From positions 1-64,000 of the forward strand of contig JAQXTH010000007.1 in the NCBI GenBank assembly GCA_029219385.1: a stretch of DNA of 64,000 nucleotides, written 5' to 3'. The stretch comes from Prevotellaceae bacterium (lineage in GTDB: Bacteria; Bacteroidota; Bacteroidia; Bacteroidales; Bacteroidaceae). The translations under genes were made by a program, and so were the position numbers. Positions 37,284-46,671 of the stretch are shown in pieces (positions within the stretch are counted from its first letter, which is position 1; every line of letters starts with the position of its first letter). The notes beneath the pieces were generated by a model. That model was not told the origin of the DNA, did not search any database, and saw nothing but the letters and a program-made list of their open reading frames with translations.

Positions 37284-38099
37284 TTACTGATACATTAAAA
37301 TATCATATATGGAAAAACCGCTCATTATTTTAGAACGGTCAACATCTCCTCTTATACCGTCAATTCTACCTCTGCAAGAATACTGCCACATTATAAACTG
37401 ATTGCCGTCGTCAACAGATGGAACCAGTTCGTTGTAGAATGCAATCATTAAGGGATAACGATCAAAACCGCGATATGCCATATATTTATTGTAAAAATTA
37501 ACATAAGTATATAGTATTGGTGGACGACCATAATAGTTTTCCACCATATCAAGAAATTCCTTTAATCTTTTGGCAAACCTGTCGGAGGAAACACCATTGG
37601 CGGCTTCAACGTCAATCATGGGAACGATATCTTGTTTTTTAGGGTCAATAACTGAAATCATGTGGTGAAATTGTTCTGTCATGTTAACATTTGCGCGGAA
37701 GAAATGATAACTCCCCATCGTTATTCCATGTTTTCTACCTTCTGAAATATTATAGTCATAATAATCATCTATAAAATAATTACTTTCAGAGGCTTTAACA
37801 AAAGCATAACTTATCTTTCCGCCTTTTGCAACAGAAGACCAATCTATACTACCTTGATAATGGGACACGTCTATCCCCTCTGTCATATTTTCAATTAAAC
37901 GACGAGAGCCACAATGTGCAACAACAGCCTGAGATAATAATACATCTTTTTTTATTTCAACATAAGGGTCAGGTTCCGATGCGCGTGGCAATTCTACTTT
38001 ATGTTTTTCTTTCTTGTCTTTTTTTATTTTAGAACTTGCCTTTAATTCAAACGGAAATACAAATAAAAATATAATTATAAATACTATGTATTTTTGCAT
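37284..38099 (-). CDS. GH25 lysozyme-like muramidase
   Basis: Exported protein of 271 residues: signal peptide to about residue 21, a lysine-rich linker (about 22-45), then a GH25 fold. D77 (EGIDVSHYQG), the VKASES strand, GSYHFFR and the D163/E165 pair (MIDVEA) match the active site of Chalaropsis-type lysozymes, which cut the bond between N-acetylmuramate and N-acetylglucosamine. Bacteroidales often encode short GH25 enzymes without cell-wall-binding domains, as here. It lies 30 bp after fbp. The role may be cell-wall remodelling or attack on other bacteria. Confidence 0.9.
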   Translation of the reverse strand: MQKYIVFIIIFLFVFPFELKASSKIKKDKKEKHKVELPRASEPDPYVEIKKDVLLSQAVVAHCGSRRLIENMTEGIDVSHYQGSIDWSSVAKGGKISYAFVKASESNYFIDDYYDYNISEGRKHGITMGSYHFFRANVNMTEQFHHMISVIDPKKQDIVPMIDVEAANGVSSDRFAKRLKEFLDMVENYYGRPPILYTYVNFYNKYMAYRGFDRYPLMIAFYNELVPSVDDGNQFIMWQYSCRGRIDGIRGDVDRSKIMSGFSIYDILMYQ

Positions 38100-38129
38100 G
38101 ATCAGATAATATTTTCTTAATTTTCCATA

Positions 38130-40106
38130 TTATTTCATTTCCTTTATTATGCCGTGTCTGTAGGCATATAGCAACTCTTTTAATTCTTTAATTTGATTTT
38201 GAATTTTACGGCCTCTATCTGTATCTCTGACCATAATTCTTTTACCCATCAATTGAACGATTTGCACAGAAGATTTTATATCTGTTTCGTTTTTGATTGC
38301 TTCAGAAATAGACTCAAAAGGTTCATGCTGTATTAATTGGAATCCACGAGAATGATAAACAAGAGTATATCCGGCAATACCAGTTGTGTCGTGATAGGCT
38401 TTGGCAAAACCTCCATCAATAACCATTAGTTTCCCGTCTGCTTTTATAGGGTTTTCACCTTCTCCGGCATGTACGGGGACATGACCGTTAATTATATGTC
38501 TGTTTTCCCCCTCTACACCAAAAGCGTCTAAAATCCTATTGCATACAGACGCATTATCGCGCAATTTATAATAATTTCCTTTTTCTTCGTGTTGCAAATG
38601 TTTGTCTGTTAAAAAATAGCGTTCGAATGTGGTCATTCTTGATTTGTCAAACAAAGGACTATCTGTACCACACCATAAATACCAAAAATAATCTCGTGCC
38701 TGTTGTTTTTGTTTTATTGGGGTGTCGGTATTAAATGCAGAACGCATTAACAACGCTATATGTTTCATCAGTTGTCTGCCACTATAAGTTCCATCGTATA
38801 AATCAACTTTTTTTAAAGAACCATCGGGATTAAGGGGAATAGAGGCGTGAAACAATAAGTTTGAATTATATATGCCATACATAGAGCCATTTGTAAACAA
38901 CAGATGAATGTGTTTCTGAAGTTTTTCAGAAACTCTAAAAGAGTGATGTAGTTTATTCATCAGTTCTTCCTCTTCAGAAGTAAGCTTATATGGTTCCTTT
39001 GGATCTAATGTCGGGAAAAGATTATCCGACAAATCATATTCTTTTCCATCATAAATATATTTGCCATTATTTAGGTCGATATGTTCAAGTGTACCTCGGC
39101 GGTCTATATTCCATTCGGGGTGTTTGCTTGTCATTTGAGCCTCAAGTTTAAATTGGATGATGGTGATTGCTTTATGCATTCTGGCTAAAAGCATGAGAGT
39201 CTTGTTGGAAAAAGTCTTGGTCTCTGTTCCAACAACCGGAAAAAAATGCTTACATGGGTCATCGCCGTACACATCCATGGCAAAAGCTGCTAAAGAAATA
39301 AGATTTATTCCGTATCCATCTTCCAATGTTGCCATGTTGCCATATCTTAAGGACAAACGAATAACATTGGCTATACAAGGGTCGTTGCCGGCAGCAGCAC
39401 CCATCCATAATGCATCATGATTACCCCATTGTATATCAAAATTAGGGTAATTTAAAAGAAAATCTAAAATAATATGCGCGCCAGGACCTCGGTCAAAGAT
39501 GTCACCCAATATATGCAGTTTGTCTACAGCCAACTGTTGTATGACATGACACAATGCAATAATCAAATTGTCGCTTTGTCCTGTATCTACGATAGAATGA
39601 AAAATTGCATTAAAATATGCTTGCTTGTTATTGTCTGTGGAATCTTCATGAAGAAGTTCTTCAATTATGTAAGCAAATTCCTGCGGTAATGTTTTTCGTA
39701 CCCTGCTACGAGTATATTTGCTGCTCATCACTCTACAAACCTTTACCAATTGGTTAAGTGTGATTGTGTAGTAATCGTCAAGGTTATCTTCGGCAGCCTT
39801 TATCAACTCTAATTTTTGTTCAGGATAGTATATTAGCGTACATAACTCTTGAATTTCCCTATCTCTCATTTGATTCCCAAATAATTCTTGTACTTTTCGT
39901 TTGATATTTCCGCTTGCGTTGCGTAAGATATGCAGAAAAGCCTCATGTTCACCGTGAATATCTGCCATAAAATGCTCTGTCGGCTTTGGAAGATTTAATA
40001 TTGCTTCAAGGTTTATAATTTCTGTACCGGCAGAAGCTTCAGTGGGAAATGTTTGAGAGAGTAATTGTAGTATTCGCATATCGCGTTCTACTTGTTGTTT
40101 CATCAT
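38130..40106 (-). CDS. fbp: Fructose-1,6-bisphosphatase class III
   Basis: Gluconeogenic phosphatase of the calcineurin-like metallophosphoesterase type found in Firmicutes and Bacteroidetes. The 658-residue length is normal. Metal-binding motifs are visible: DIHGEHEAF at 49-57, ILGDIFDRGPG near 200 and WGNHDALWMGAAAGND near 232, with later histidines in INGHVPVHAGEGENP. Start codons ATGATG are adjacent (40106 and 40103); either is possible. The gene is 16 bp after the GH43 gene and 30 bp before GH25. Confidence 0.95.
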   Translation of the reverse strand: MMKQQVERDMRILQLLSQTFPTEASAGTEIINLEAILNLPKPTEHFMADIHGEHEAFLHILRNASGNIKRKVQELFGNQMRDREIQELCTLIYYPEQKLELIKAAEDNLDDYYTITLNQLVKVCRVMSSKYTRSRVRKTLPQEFAYIIEELLHEDSTDNNKQAYFNAIFHSIVDTGQSDNLIIALCHVIQQLAVDKLHILGDIFDRGPGAHIILDFLLNYPNFDIQWGNHDALWMGAAAGNDPCIANVIRLSLRYGNMATLEDGYGINLISLAAFAMDVYGDDPCKHFFPVVGTETKTFSNKTLMLLARMHKAITIIQFKLEAQMTSKHPEWNIDRRGTLEHIDLNNGKYIYDGKEYDLSDNLFPTLDPKEPYKLTSEEEELMNKLHHSFRVSEKLQKHIHLLFTNGSMYGIYNSNLLFHASIPLNPDGSLKKVDLYDGTYSGRQLMKHIALLMRSAFNTDTPIKQKQQARDYFWYLWCGTDSPLFDKSRMTTFERYFLTDKHLQHEEKGNYYKLRDNASVCNRILDAFGVEGENRHIINGHVPVHAGEGENPIKADGKLMVIDGGFAKAYHDTTGIAGYTLVYHSRGFQLIQHEPFESISEAIKNETDIKSSVQIVQLMGKRIMVRDTDRGRKIQNQIKELKELLYAYRHGIIKEMK

Positions 40107-40122
40107 ACCAGATTATTTTTTA

Positions 40123-41127
40123 CTAAGGTCTTTTTCTTTTTACACCTTCTTTTGTCATCTTAATAGGTAAAATATGTCCATCTTTAGTAAAGCGTAATAC
40201 GTCAATACATGTTTCTCGTGAATTACCGTCAACTTCTGTTAAAGGTCGACGGTGATAAACAATGTAATATTCGTCTTTTCTCTTGCCTTTAATGACAGAA
40301 TGGTGACCTGCACCAGTTCCTATAGTTGGATCTTGTTTCAGTATTACACTTTCACGTTTAAAAGGTCCTATAGGAGAATCGCTAATTGCATATGCGACGC
40401 AATAATCAGAGCCGGTCCAATTGCCTTCGCTCCACATAAAATAATATTTCCCTTTGCGTTTTAACATAAATGGACCTTCTACATATTTATCTGGAGTAAT
40501 TTCTTTAAAAAGAGTTCCGTCTTTAAATTTTTTCAAACTAATTAAGTCTTTGTTTAGCATTGCAACATTGCAATGTCCCCATCCTCCATAATACATATAG
40601 AATTGACCATCATCGTCACAAAACACAAATTGGTCAATTGGTTGGGCTCCATTTATTATACTATCTATCAACGGTCGTCCAATGGCATCTTTAAATGGAC
40701 CGGATGGAGATTTTGATGTTGCCACCCCGATCCCACCATATTCTTTATTGTTTTGGATATTGTTGGCACTAAAAAAAAGATAATATGTATCATTGTTTTT
40801 AATAATAGAGGGGGCCCAAAGAGCTCTTTTTATCCACGCAACGCCATCAACGGAAAGAATTTTCTCGTGCTTTTCCCAATTTGAAAAATCAGAGGAAGAA
40901 AATGCGTCAAAAAAAACTTGTTTGTTAAACGGAGCAGAGTAGGTCGGATAAATCCAATATCGGTTATCGAAAATGACACCTTCAGGGTCTGCATAATATC
41001 CTTTAATTACAGGATTACCTACTCTAAACTGTTTTTTACTCTTTGGCAAATTGCTTTGAGCTGCAGAATATATTGTAAAACAAACGGAAATTACAATGGA
41101 GATAAATATAAAATAGTTCTTTTTCAT
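40123..41127 (-). CDS. GH43-family glycoside hydrolase, exported
   Basis: A 334-residue exported protein with a signal peptide (about 1-23, ending SAAQ) and a five-bladed propeller. The three acidic residues expected in GH43 are D47 (YYADPEG, base), D165 (AQPIDQFVF, pKa modulator) and E217 (YVEGPFMLKRKGKYYFMWSE, acid). GH43 acts mostly on arabinosides and xylosides; the substrate here is not predictable. The ATG at 41127 is preferred over a TTG at 41157 because it starts directly at MKKNYFIFIS of the signal peptide. A near-consensus promoter CAATTTTG lies at 41147-41154 (minus). First gene of the run GH43-fbp-GH25-malQ. Confidence 0.88.
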   Translation of the reverse strand: MKKNYFIFISIVISVCFTIYSAAQSNLPKSKKQFRVGNPVIKGYYADPEGVIFDNRYWIYPTYSAPFNKQVFFDAFSSSDFSNWEKHEKILSVDGVAWIKRALWAPSIIKNNDTYYLFFSANNIQNNKEYGGIGVATSKSPSGPFKDAIGRPLIDSIINGAQPIDQFVFCDDDGQFYMYYGGWGHCNVAMLNKDLISLKKFKDGTLFKEITPDKYVEGPFMLKRKGKYYFMWSEGNWTGSDYCVAYAISDSPIGPFKRESVILKQDPTIGTGAGHHSVIKGKRKDEYYIVYHRRPLTEVDGNSRETCIDVLRFTKDGHILPIKMTKEGVKRKRP

Positions 41128-41217
41128 TCTAATTATAATGTGTCCGCAAAATTGCAAAAAAATTGTGATGTAGCAAAATTTAGTGTGTCAAAAGGAGATT
41201 TTCCCAAGAAAAGATGT

Positions 41218-41225
41218 TATATTTG
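41218..41225 (+). promoter_or_regulatory. Predicted -7 promoter element, GH84 gene
   Basis: TATATTTG, 53 bp before the ATG at 41279. Confidence 0.45.
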
Positions 41226-41278
41226 CTTCAAAATATTTTTTGAGTAATAATAAAATAACAACATAAATAATATTTAAA

Positions 41279-44200
41279 ATGAGAAGTAATATATTTACGG
41301 TGCTGTTTTTTTGTCTTGCTTTCACTCAGATAAATATCGTTAAGGCAGATTATTCTATTTATCCTATCCCGCAGAAAGTGGCTTATAATCAAGACAAAAT
41401 TGATTTTGAGAAGAATCTTAATGTAGTTGTTGAAGATGGTATTGATCAATATACAATTGCTCGTCTTAAAGAAATTTTCGCTTCTATAAATTCGTTTAAT
41501 TTGATTTTCTCGAAAAAACCATCTTCAAAAATTCCTAATTTATATTTAGGCATAAGGAATTCCGGAAAAGTCGTAGATAAATATGTTTCAAAACAGGAAA
41601 TTTCTACAGATGTCTTTTCTGTTGAAAGAAAATATGACCGACATATTGTTTGTGTTCGTAAAAACTCTAAAAATATATCTGAAATTATTATAATAGGAGA
41701 ACATACCAATGCCGTTTATTATGGACTTGCAACAATGGAACAAATATTGGAGCAAGGTCTTAAAAAGGGAAATTCCGTTTCGTTAGAATCTGTTTTTATT
41801 TCTGATTATGCAGATATGCAATATAGAGGTATTGTTGAGGGATATTATGGATACCCTTATTCTTATGCCGTAAAAAAAGATCTGATGAAATTTTTTAAGC
41901 GTTATAAGATGAACACATATATTTATGGAGCAAAAAGCGACCCTTTTCATAGTGGTTATTGGCGCGATGCTTATCCGGAAAATATAACAACCTTACAAGA
42001 AAAAAACGGTTGGTTATCTCAAGATATGATTAAAGATTTATCTCTTCTCTCGTTGCAGACAAAAGTAAATTTTATTTGGGCAATTCATCCTAACAGTGGC
42101 AATTCTGTTGATTTTAGTTCTGTAGAGTCTACAAATCAGGCTGTAAAAGATGTGATGAATAAGTTTGAAAAGATGCATAAATTAGGTATTCGCCAATTTT
42201 CTGTTTTTTTGGATGATGCAGGTTGGAATTTTGACGATGTAAACAATTATCGGGATTTTTTGACGAATCTTCAATGCAGACTTCAAAATAAATATAATTT
42301 GAATTATACCAATCCAAGTGATACCGTTCTACCTATTCATTATGTTCCGCACATCTATGCAATAAATTTTGCAAAGAAAGAAGACTTGAAAACCTATTTT
42401 GACGCAATTTCACAGACATCTTCCAATATAGTTGTTTATACTACAGGAAGTGGAGTATGGAGTTCCGTTAAAAACGAAGATTTTTCTATAATGAAAAATT
42501 TGATGAAAAGGCCGGTTGCCTTATGGTGGAACTATCCATGCAATGATAATAAAGACGGTCGTATTTATACTTCAGATATGTATTCCAATCTTAAGGAAAT
42601 GGGACTACCCATTCCTGACAAAAACGTGCCTGATTGCATAGGGCTTGTTAGTAATCCAATGCAACAAGGAACAGTTGCCAAAATAGGTCTCTTTGGAGTG
42701 GCAGATTATTCGTGGAACACAGAGGCCTTTGACGCAATCCAAAACTGGAAAGATGCTTTTACTGCTATAATAGGGAAAGATATGTCATCTACATATAATT
42801 TTCTTTCTGACTACCTTCGTTTTCAAGATACAGAAGAAATGCACATTCTTACAAAGAAATATATAGAACAAAAATACAATTCTAATAAAGTTGATTTAAC
42901 CATAAAGAAAAAGCTGTTGGAGTTGTTAAATAAGATAAAAAACTCGTCAAATAAAATGCTTTCATATAATTCAGAAATTGAAAGTGACAGATTGCTTATA
43001 TCTGATTTAAAACCATGGCTTGTAAAATTGAAAAAAATGGCAGAGATGGGCATTTCTTTAATTTCACTTGAAGATATAAAAGATGAGAATGTTCGTTGGA
43101 ATGTGTATTGCGAGCAGGTAAAATCTTTAAATGAATTTAGAACAGATATTAAATACATGGTTGATGCTCTTGAGGGTATGGGTGAAAATCCTCCCTCTGT
43201 ATTACATCGCGTAGAGCCAAGTCATAAATATCTAATGCCTTTTATCGAGTACTTAATAGACAATGCTTATGTTTTTAAAAAAGAACAGAGTTTTAATATG
43301 CCTATTTTATATCACGAGGGAATTATTACAGAAGGACATAAAACTGAAGCAGGAGAGATGTATTTAAGTACAACAATTACCGTCAAAAATAAAGATACAC
43401 TTTTAATAGAATTTCCCAAAGGAGGAACAGTGGAAGATGTTATTATCTCTCCTATGATATTTAAAAACTTCATCGTTTCAACCTCTCTATTTGGCAAACA
43501 TTTTACTAATGTTTTTAAAGAAAAACAAGTAATAGGCGAACGAATCAAATATTTAAAATTGATTTATAAATCCGCACAGACAAAATCATTAACTTTAGAT
43601 GAAACATCATTAAATATTAAGATGGCAAGTGCACCGCTTCTTTCGTGTGCATATCTTCCTCCTGGAGATGTATGGAATAATCATAATGCTTCTTTGTTGA
43701 TAGATGGTAATTACAACACGTTTACTTGTCTCAATCGTGACCAGAAAGACGGAGATGTTTATACTGTAAAATTAGCAACACCATGTCCTCTTTATGATGT
43801 TACCGTTGCTTTTGGTACAACAAATCTTGACTTTCCAAAAGTTGCGACAATAAGAATTTCTGACGATAGCACACATTGGACTGATTTAAAAATTGAAAAC
43901 ACTGACATTACTGAAATGAGAATGTCAATGCCTCAGGTTATAAAACATAATGATGACGTGTCATTGTGTTCTTTTGATGCCAACGGAGAAACTGCTTTAT
44001 ACATTAGCGTTTGTTTAAAAGAAGCATTTCAAGAGAAGTGGCTTCGTTTAAATGAAATTGAAGTTAATCCTAAACATTTCTCTGCTCAATTTATACCCAA
44101 GGTTTCTGTCAACGGAAAAGAAAACTTTGACTTGGCTGATGGGAAAGCTCATACATGCTATACACCCATTACCAATGATGATATAATAGTCTACAATATG

Positions 44201-44422
44201 TTTTCAATTGTGCCCACAAAGCAACTCATAATATATGCAGCCGAGAATCGTGCGGGAGCAGAGGCAGAAATATATGCTATAAGCGAAAATAATACAACAA
44301 AAGTCGGGGTAATAAGAGGTGGGGTCAACAAAATTGATTTAACCGGCTTGCCTTACTCTAGTTCCATCAAGATTAATGTTAAAGATAAAGGTTTGTCAAT
44401 ATCAGAAATTGTTGAGCAATAA
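41279..44422 (+). CDS. Beta-N-acetylglucosaminidase, GH84
   Basis: Exported hexosaminidase of 1,047 residues, related to the Bacteroides thetaiotaomicron enzyme used as a model of human O-GlcNAcase. After a signal peptide (about 1-23) come the GH20b-like N-terminal domain (to about 170), the catalytic barrel (about 180-460) opening with RGIVEGYYGYPYSY, and the helical domain. D312 and D313 in SVFLDDAGWN are the catalytic pair for the substrate-assisted mechanism; MNTYIYGAKSDPFHS and FIWAIHP line the site. The C-terminal part is about 300 residues longer than in the model enzyme and includes a discoidin-like segment (LLIDGNYNTFTC near 800) and a further beta-rich tail. queD begins 13 bp after the stop. 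Confidence 0.92.
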   Translation: MRSNIFTVLFFCLAFTQINIVKADYSIYPIPQKVAYNQDKIDFEKNLNVVVEDGIDQYTIARLKEIFASINSFNLIFSKKPSSKIPNLYLGIRNSGKVVDKYVSKQEISTDVFSVERKYDRHIVCVRKNSKNISEIIIIGEHTNAVYYGLATMEQILEQGLKKGNSVSLESVFISDYADMQYRGIVEGYYGYPYSYAVKKDLMKFFKRYKMNTYIYGAKSDPFHSGYWRDAYPENITTLQEKNGWLSQDMIKDLSLLSLQTKVNFIWAIHPNSGNSVDFSSVESTNQAVKDVMNKFEKMHKLGIRQFSVFLDDAGWNFDDVNNYRDFLTNLQCRLQNKYNLNYTNPSDTVLPIHYVPHIYAINFAKKEDLKTYFDAISQTSSNIVVYTTGSGVWSSVKNEDFSIMKNLMKRPVALWWNYPCNDNKDGRIYTSDMYSNLKEMGLPIPDKNVPDCIGLVSNPMQQGTVAKIGLFGVADYSWNTEAFDAIQNWKDAFTAIIGKDMSSTYNFLSDYLRFQDTEEMHILTKKYIEQKYNSNKVDLTIKKKLLELLNKIKNSSNKMLSYNSEIESDRLLISDLKPWLVKLKKMAEMGISLISLEDIKDENVRWNVYCEQVKSLNEFRTDIKYMVDALEGMGENPPSVLHRVEPSHKYLMPFIEYLIDNAYVFKKEQSFNMPILYHEGIITEGHKTEAGEMYLSTTITVKNKDTLLIEFPKGGTVEDVIISPMIFKNFIVSTSLFGKHFTNVFKEKQVIGERIKYLKLIYKSAQTKSLTLDETSLNIKMASAPLLSCAYLPPGDVWNNHNASLLIDGNYNTFTCLNRDQKDGDVYTVKLATPCPLYDVTVAFGTTNLDFPKVATIRISDDSTHWTDLKIENTDITEMRMSMPQVIKHNDDVSLCSFDANGETALYISVCLKEAFQEKWLRLNEIEVNPKHFSAQFIPKVSVNGKENFDLADGKAHTCYTPITNDDIIVYNMFSIVPTKQLIIYAAENRAGAEAEIYAISENNTTKVGVIRGGVNKIDLTGLPYSSSIKINVKDKGLSISEIVEQ

Positions 44423-44435
44423 ATCATTTGTTATT

Positions 44436-44783
44436 ATGTATTATGTAAAAAAAACAATAGAAGTAGCAATGGCTCATCGTTTATGCTTGAATTACGAAAG
44501 TAAGTGTTGTAATCTGCATGGCCATAATGCAATTGTAACTGTTTTTTGCCGTTCGGAAAAACTTAATGAAAACGGAATGGTTATTGATTTTTCGAAAATC
44601 AAGGAAACTATATATAATCTTTTAGATCATAAATTTGTAAACGATGTTGTTGTGTTTAATCCAACTGCTGAAAATTTAGCAAAATGGATATGTGAGTCTA
44701 TTCCAAATTGCTACAAAGTGATCTTTAGAGAATCTACAAATAATATTGCAGCTTATGCAAAAGATAGTGATGCTACTATATAA
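44436..44783 (+). CDS. queD: 6-carboxy-5,6,7,8-tetrahydropterin synthase
   Basis: Second step of 7-deazaguanine (queuosine) synthesis, converting dihydroneopterin triphosphate to carboxytetrahydropterin. The ATG at 44436 is preferred; the longer frame runs into the GH84 gene. In the 115-residue protein, zinc ligands are H14, H28 and H30 (CCNLHGHN), with the catalytic Cys at 24 or 25, H65 in LLDHKFVND and E99 in FRESTNN. Length is slightly short but within the family. queE follows after 26 bp. Confidence 0.92.
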   Translation: MYYVKKTIEVAMAHRLCLNYESKCCNLHGHNAIVTVFCRSEKLNENGMVIDFSKIKETIYNLLDHKFVNDVVVFNPTAENLAKWICESIPNCYKVIFRESTNNIAAYAKDSDATI

Positions 44784-44809
44784 ATTTGAATAGAGGGACG
44801 AAAAAATAC

Positions 44810-45403
44810 ATGAAAACATATTGTATTAACGATTTTTTTTATTCATTACAGGGCGAAGGACGATGGTCTGGTCGTCCTGCTGTTTTCATAAGATTTTCAG
44901 GGTGTAATTTACGTTGTCCTTTCTGCGACACAGACCATTCTATGTCTTTTCGCATAAAATTAAAAACATTGGTTGATAAAGTGTCTTTATACAACACAGA
45001 AATGGTTGTTCTTACAGGAGGAGAACCGAGCCTTAATATAGACACGACTCTTGTATCCTCATTACACGAAAAAGGCAAGTATGTGGCAATAGAGACAAAC
45101 GGAACATCTCCTCTTCCACGTGGAATAGATTGGATAACATTGTCTCCAAAAGATATTTTTGTTGATAATGCAACAGTATGTTTGGATTACGCAAACGAAA
45201 TAAAATTGATTTTTACGGGAGAAAATTTTGCAGACATTGAGCGCTATTCCTCTTTTAATGCAAAGTATTTTTATCTTCAACCATGCGACACAGGCAACGA
45301 CAAAACAAATGCTATGCTAATAAAAGGGGCTGTTGACTATTGTCTGGCTCATCCACAATGGTCACTTTCGTTGCAAACACACAAAATTATAGACATAAAA
45401 TAG
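44810..45403 (+). CDS. queE: 7-carboxy-7-deazaguanine synthase (radical SAM)
   Basis: Third step of queuosine precursor synthesis. The start is the ATG at 44810, giving MKTYCINDFFYSLQGEG; an upstream TTG frame start adds eight atypical residues. The 197-residue protein carries the radical SAM motif C32-x3-C36-x2-C39 (GCNLRCPFCDTDH), LTGGEPSLN and the ETNGTSPLP segment. It pairs with queD directly upstream; queC, queF and tgt are not in the window. Confidence 0.93.
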   Translation: MKTYCINDFFYSLQGEGRWSGRPAVFIRFSGCNLRCPFCDTDHSMSFRIKLKTLVDKVSLYNTEMVVLTGGEPSLNIDTTLVSSLHEKGKYVAIETNGTSPLPRGIDWITLSPKDIFVDNATVCLDYANEIKLIFTGENFADIERYSSFNAKYFYLQPCDTGNDKTNAMLIKGAVDYCLAHPQWSLSLQTHKIIDIK

Positions 45404-45443
45404 AAAATCCCATCTAGACGTGCTCCTTTTAGTCACAATGTGT

Positions 45444-45451
45444 TACTTTTG
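45444..45451 (+). promoter_or_regulatory. Predicted -7 promoter element, DUF4494-yggS
   Basis: TACTTTTG, 68 bp before the ATG at 45520; the same octamer precedes gdhA at 48201. Confidence 0.5.
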
Positions 45452-45519
45452 CAAATAAAATAGCGAAACTTATCTACGTATAGTTACGTACACAAAAACA
45501 TTATGCAAAAAATATAGAC

Positions 45520-45969
45520 ATGATAGGAAAATGGTTTGAAGTTAAAGTGGCAGTGAGGCGCACACTTGACGATGGTAGTATGAAAGTCGTAAAAGAGATA
45601 TACTTGGTCGATGCAATCAACTTTACCGAAGCGGAGACACGTATATTGGAAGAATTAAAAATCTATGGTGAAATTTCCATAGTAGGTATAAAATATTGTG
45701 ATGCTAATGAATTGATTGACACTCACAATCCAGAGGATGGTTTTTGGTATAAAGCAAAACTTTCAATGATTTCTGTTGACGAATCAAAAGGAAAAGAAAA
45801 AAAAGTTTCCGTAAATATATATGTCAGGGCAAAAGACTTTAAAAATGCACTAAACAACATAGAGCAATATATGCAAAATTCCGTAATGGACTATTCCATC
45901 GTAAGTATTTCAGAAACAGCAGTCATGGAAATTTTTGAGTATAAAGTCGATAAAGAATACACCAAATGA
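45520..45969 (+). CDS. DUF4494 protein
   Basis: A 149-residue soluble protein of the DUF4494 family, found almost only in Bacteroidetes and without known function. It starts MIGKWFEVKVAVRR, has two repeats of a strand-rich pattern (DAINFTEAETRILEEL near 27-42 and RAKDFKNALNNIEQYM near 103-118) that look like a duplicated fold, each followed by a segment with Ser/Ile-rich strands. It overlaps yggS by ATGA, suggesting coupled translation, and its position next to the PLP-homeostasis gene is a hint about function only. Confidence 0.85.
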   Translation: MIGKWFEVKVAVRRTLDDGSMKVVKEIYLVDAINFTEAETRILEELKIYGEISIVGIKYCDANELIDTHNPEDGFWYKAKLSMISVDESKGKEKKVSVNIYVRAKDFKNALNNIEQYMQNSVMDYSIVSISETAVMEIFEYKVDKEYTK

Positions 45970-46637
45970 CATCTATCCAAAACAATCTTGACGAAGTAAG
46001 AGCAACTTTACCAGCGGGGGTAAAACTTGTGGCAGTGTCAAAATTCCATCCATTGGAGAAATTAAAAGAAGCCTATCTTGCCGGCCTACGAGATTTTGGA
46101 GAAAGCAATGTCAAAGAACTCCAAACAAAACAACCCCAAATGCCTTCCGATGTATGTTGGCATTTCATCGGTCATTTGCAAACAAACAAAGTAAAATATA
46201 TCGCCCCATATATAGATCTCATACATTCGGTAGACTCATTTAAATTGATGAAAGAAATTAACCACCGTGCCAGTATCAATAATCGTATAATAAAATGCCT
46301 CTTACAACTCCATATGGCAGAAGAGGAGCAAAAACACGGTTTTATCCCTGATAAATGTATAGAGATGCTCACTGATGGAGAATGGAGAAAACTTGACAAC
46401 ATAAAAATTTGCGGCATAATGACCATGGCAACAAATACCAGCGATTCTACTATCATTCATCGTGACTTCGCCGGAGCAAAACAGTTGTTTGACTACATTA
46501 AAACAAACTTTTTTCCAAATGATTCAGACTTTAGTATTCGTTCTTATGGAATGAGCGGAGACTATCACATCGCAATCTCTGAGGGAAGCAACATGGTTAG
46601 AGTGGGAACTCGCATTTTTGGAGAAAGAGAATATTAG
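45966..46637 (+). CDS. YggS/PROSC family PLP homeostasis protein
   Basis: A 223-residue alanine-racemase-like barrel that binds pyridoxal 5'-phosphate and buffers its level; no catalytic activity is known. The PLP lysine lies in KLVAVSKFHPLEKLKEAY near residue 20-30. Other family motifs: DFGESNVKELQTK, WHFIGHLQTNKVK, and the phosphate-binding C-terminal part SYGMSGDYHIAISEGSNMVR with VGTRIFGERE at the end. Translation is coupled to DUF4494. With pdxJ it is a second B6-related gene in the window. Confidence 0.93.
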   Translation: MTSIQNNLDEVRATLPAGVKLVAVSKFHPLEKLKEAYLAGLRDFGESNVKELQTKQPQMPSDVCWHFIGHLQTNKVKYIAPYIDLIHSVDSFKLMKEINHRASINNRIIKCLLQLHMAEEEQKHGFIPDKCIEMLTDGEWRKLDNIKICGIMTMATNTSDSTIIHRDFAGAKQLFDYIKTNFFPNDSDFSIRSYGMSGDYHIAISEGSNMVRVGTRIFGEREY

Positions 46638-46671
46638 TTATTATCATAACAAATCTGAGTAAAGCAAAATA

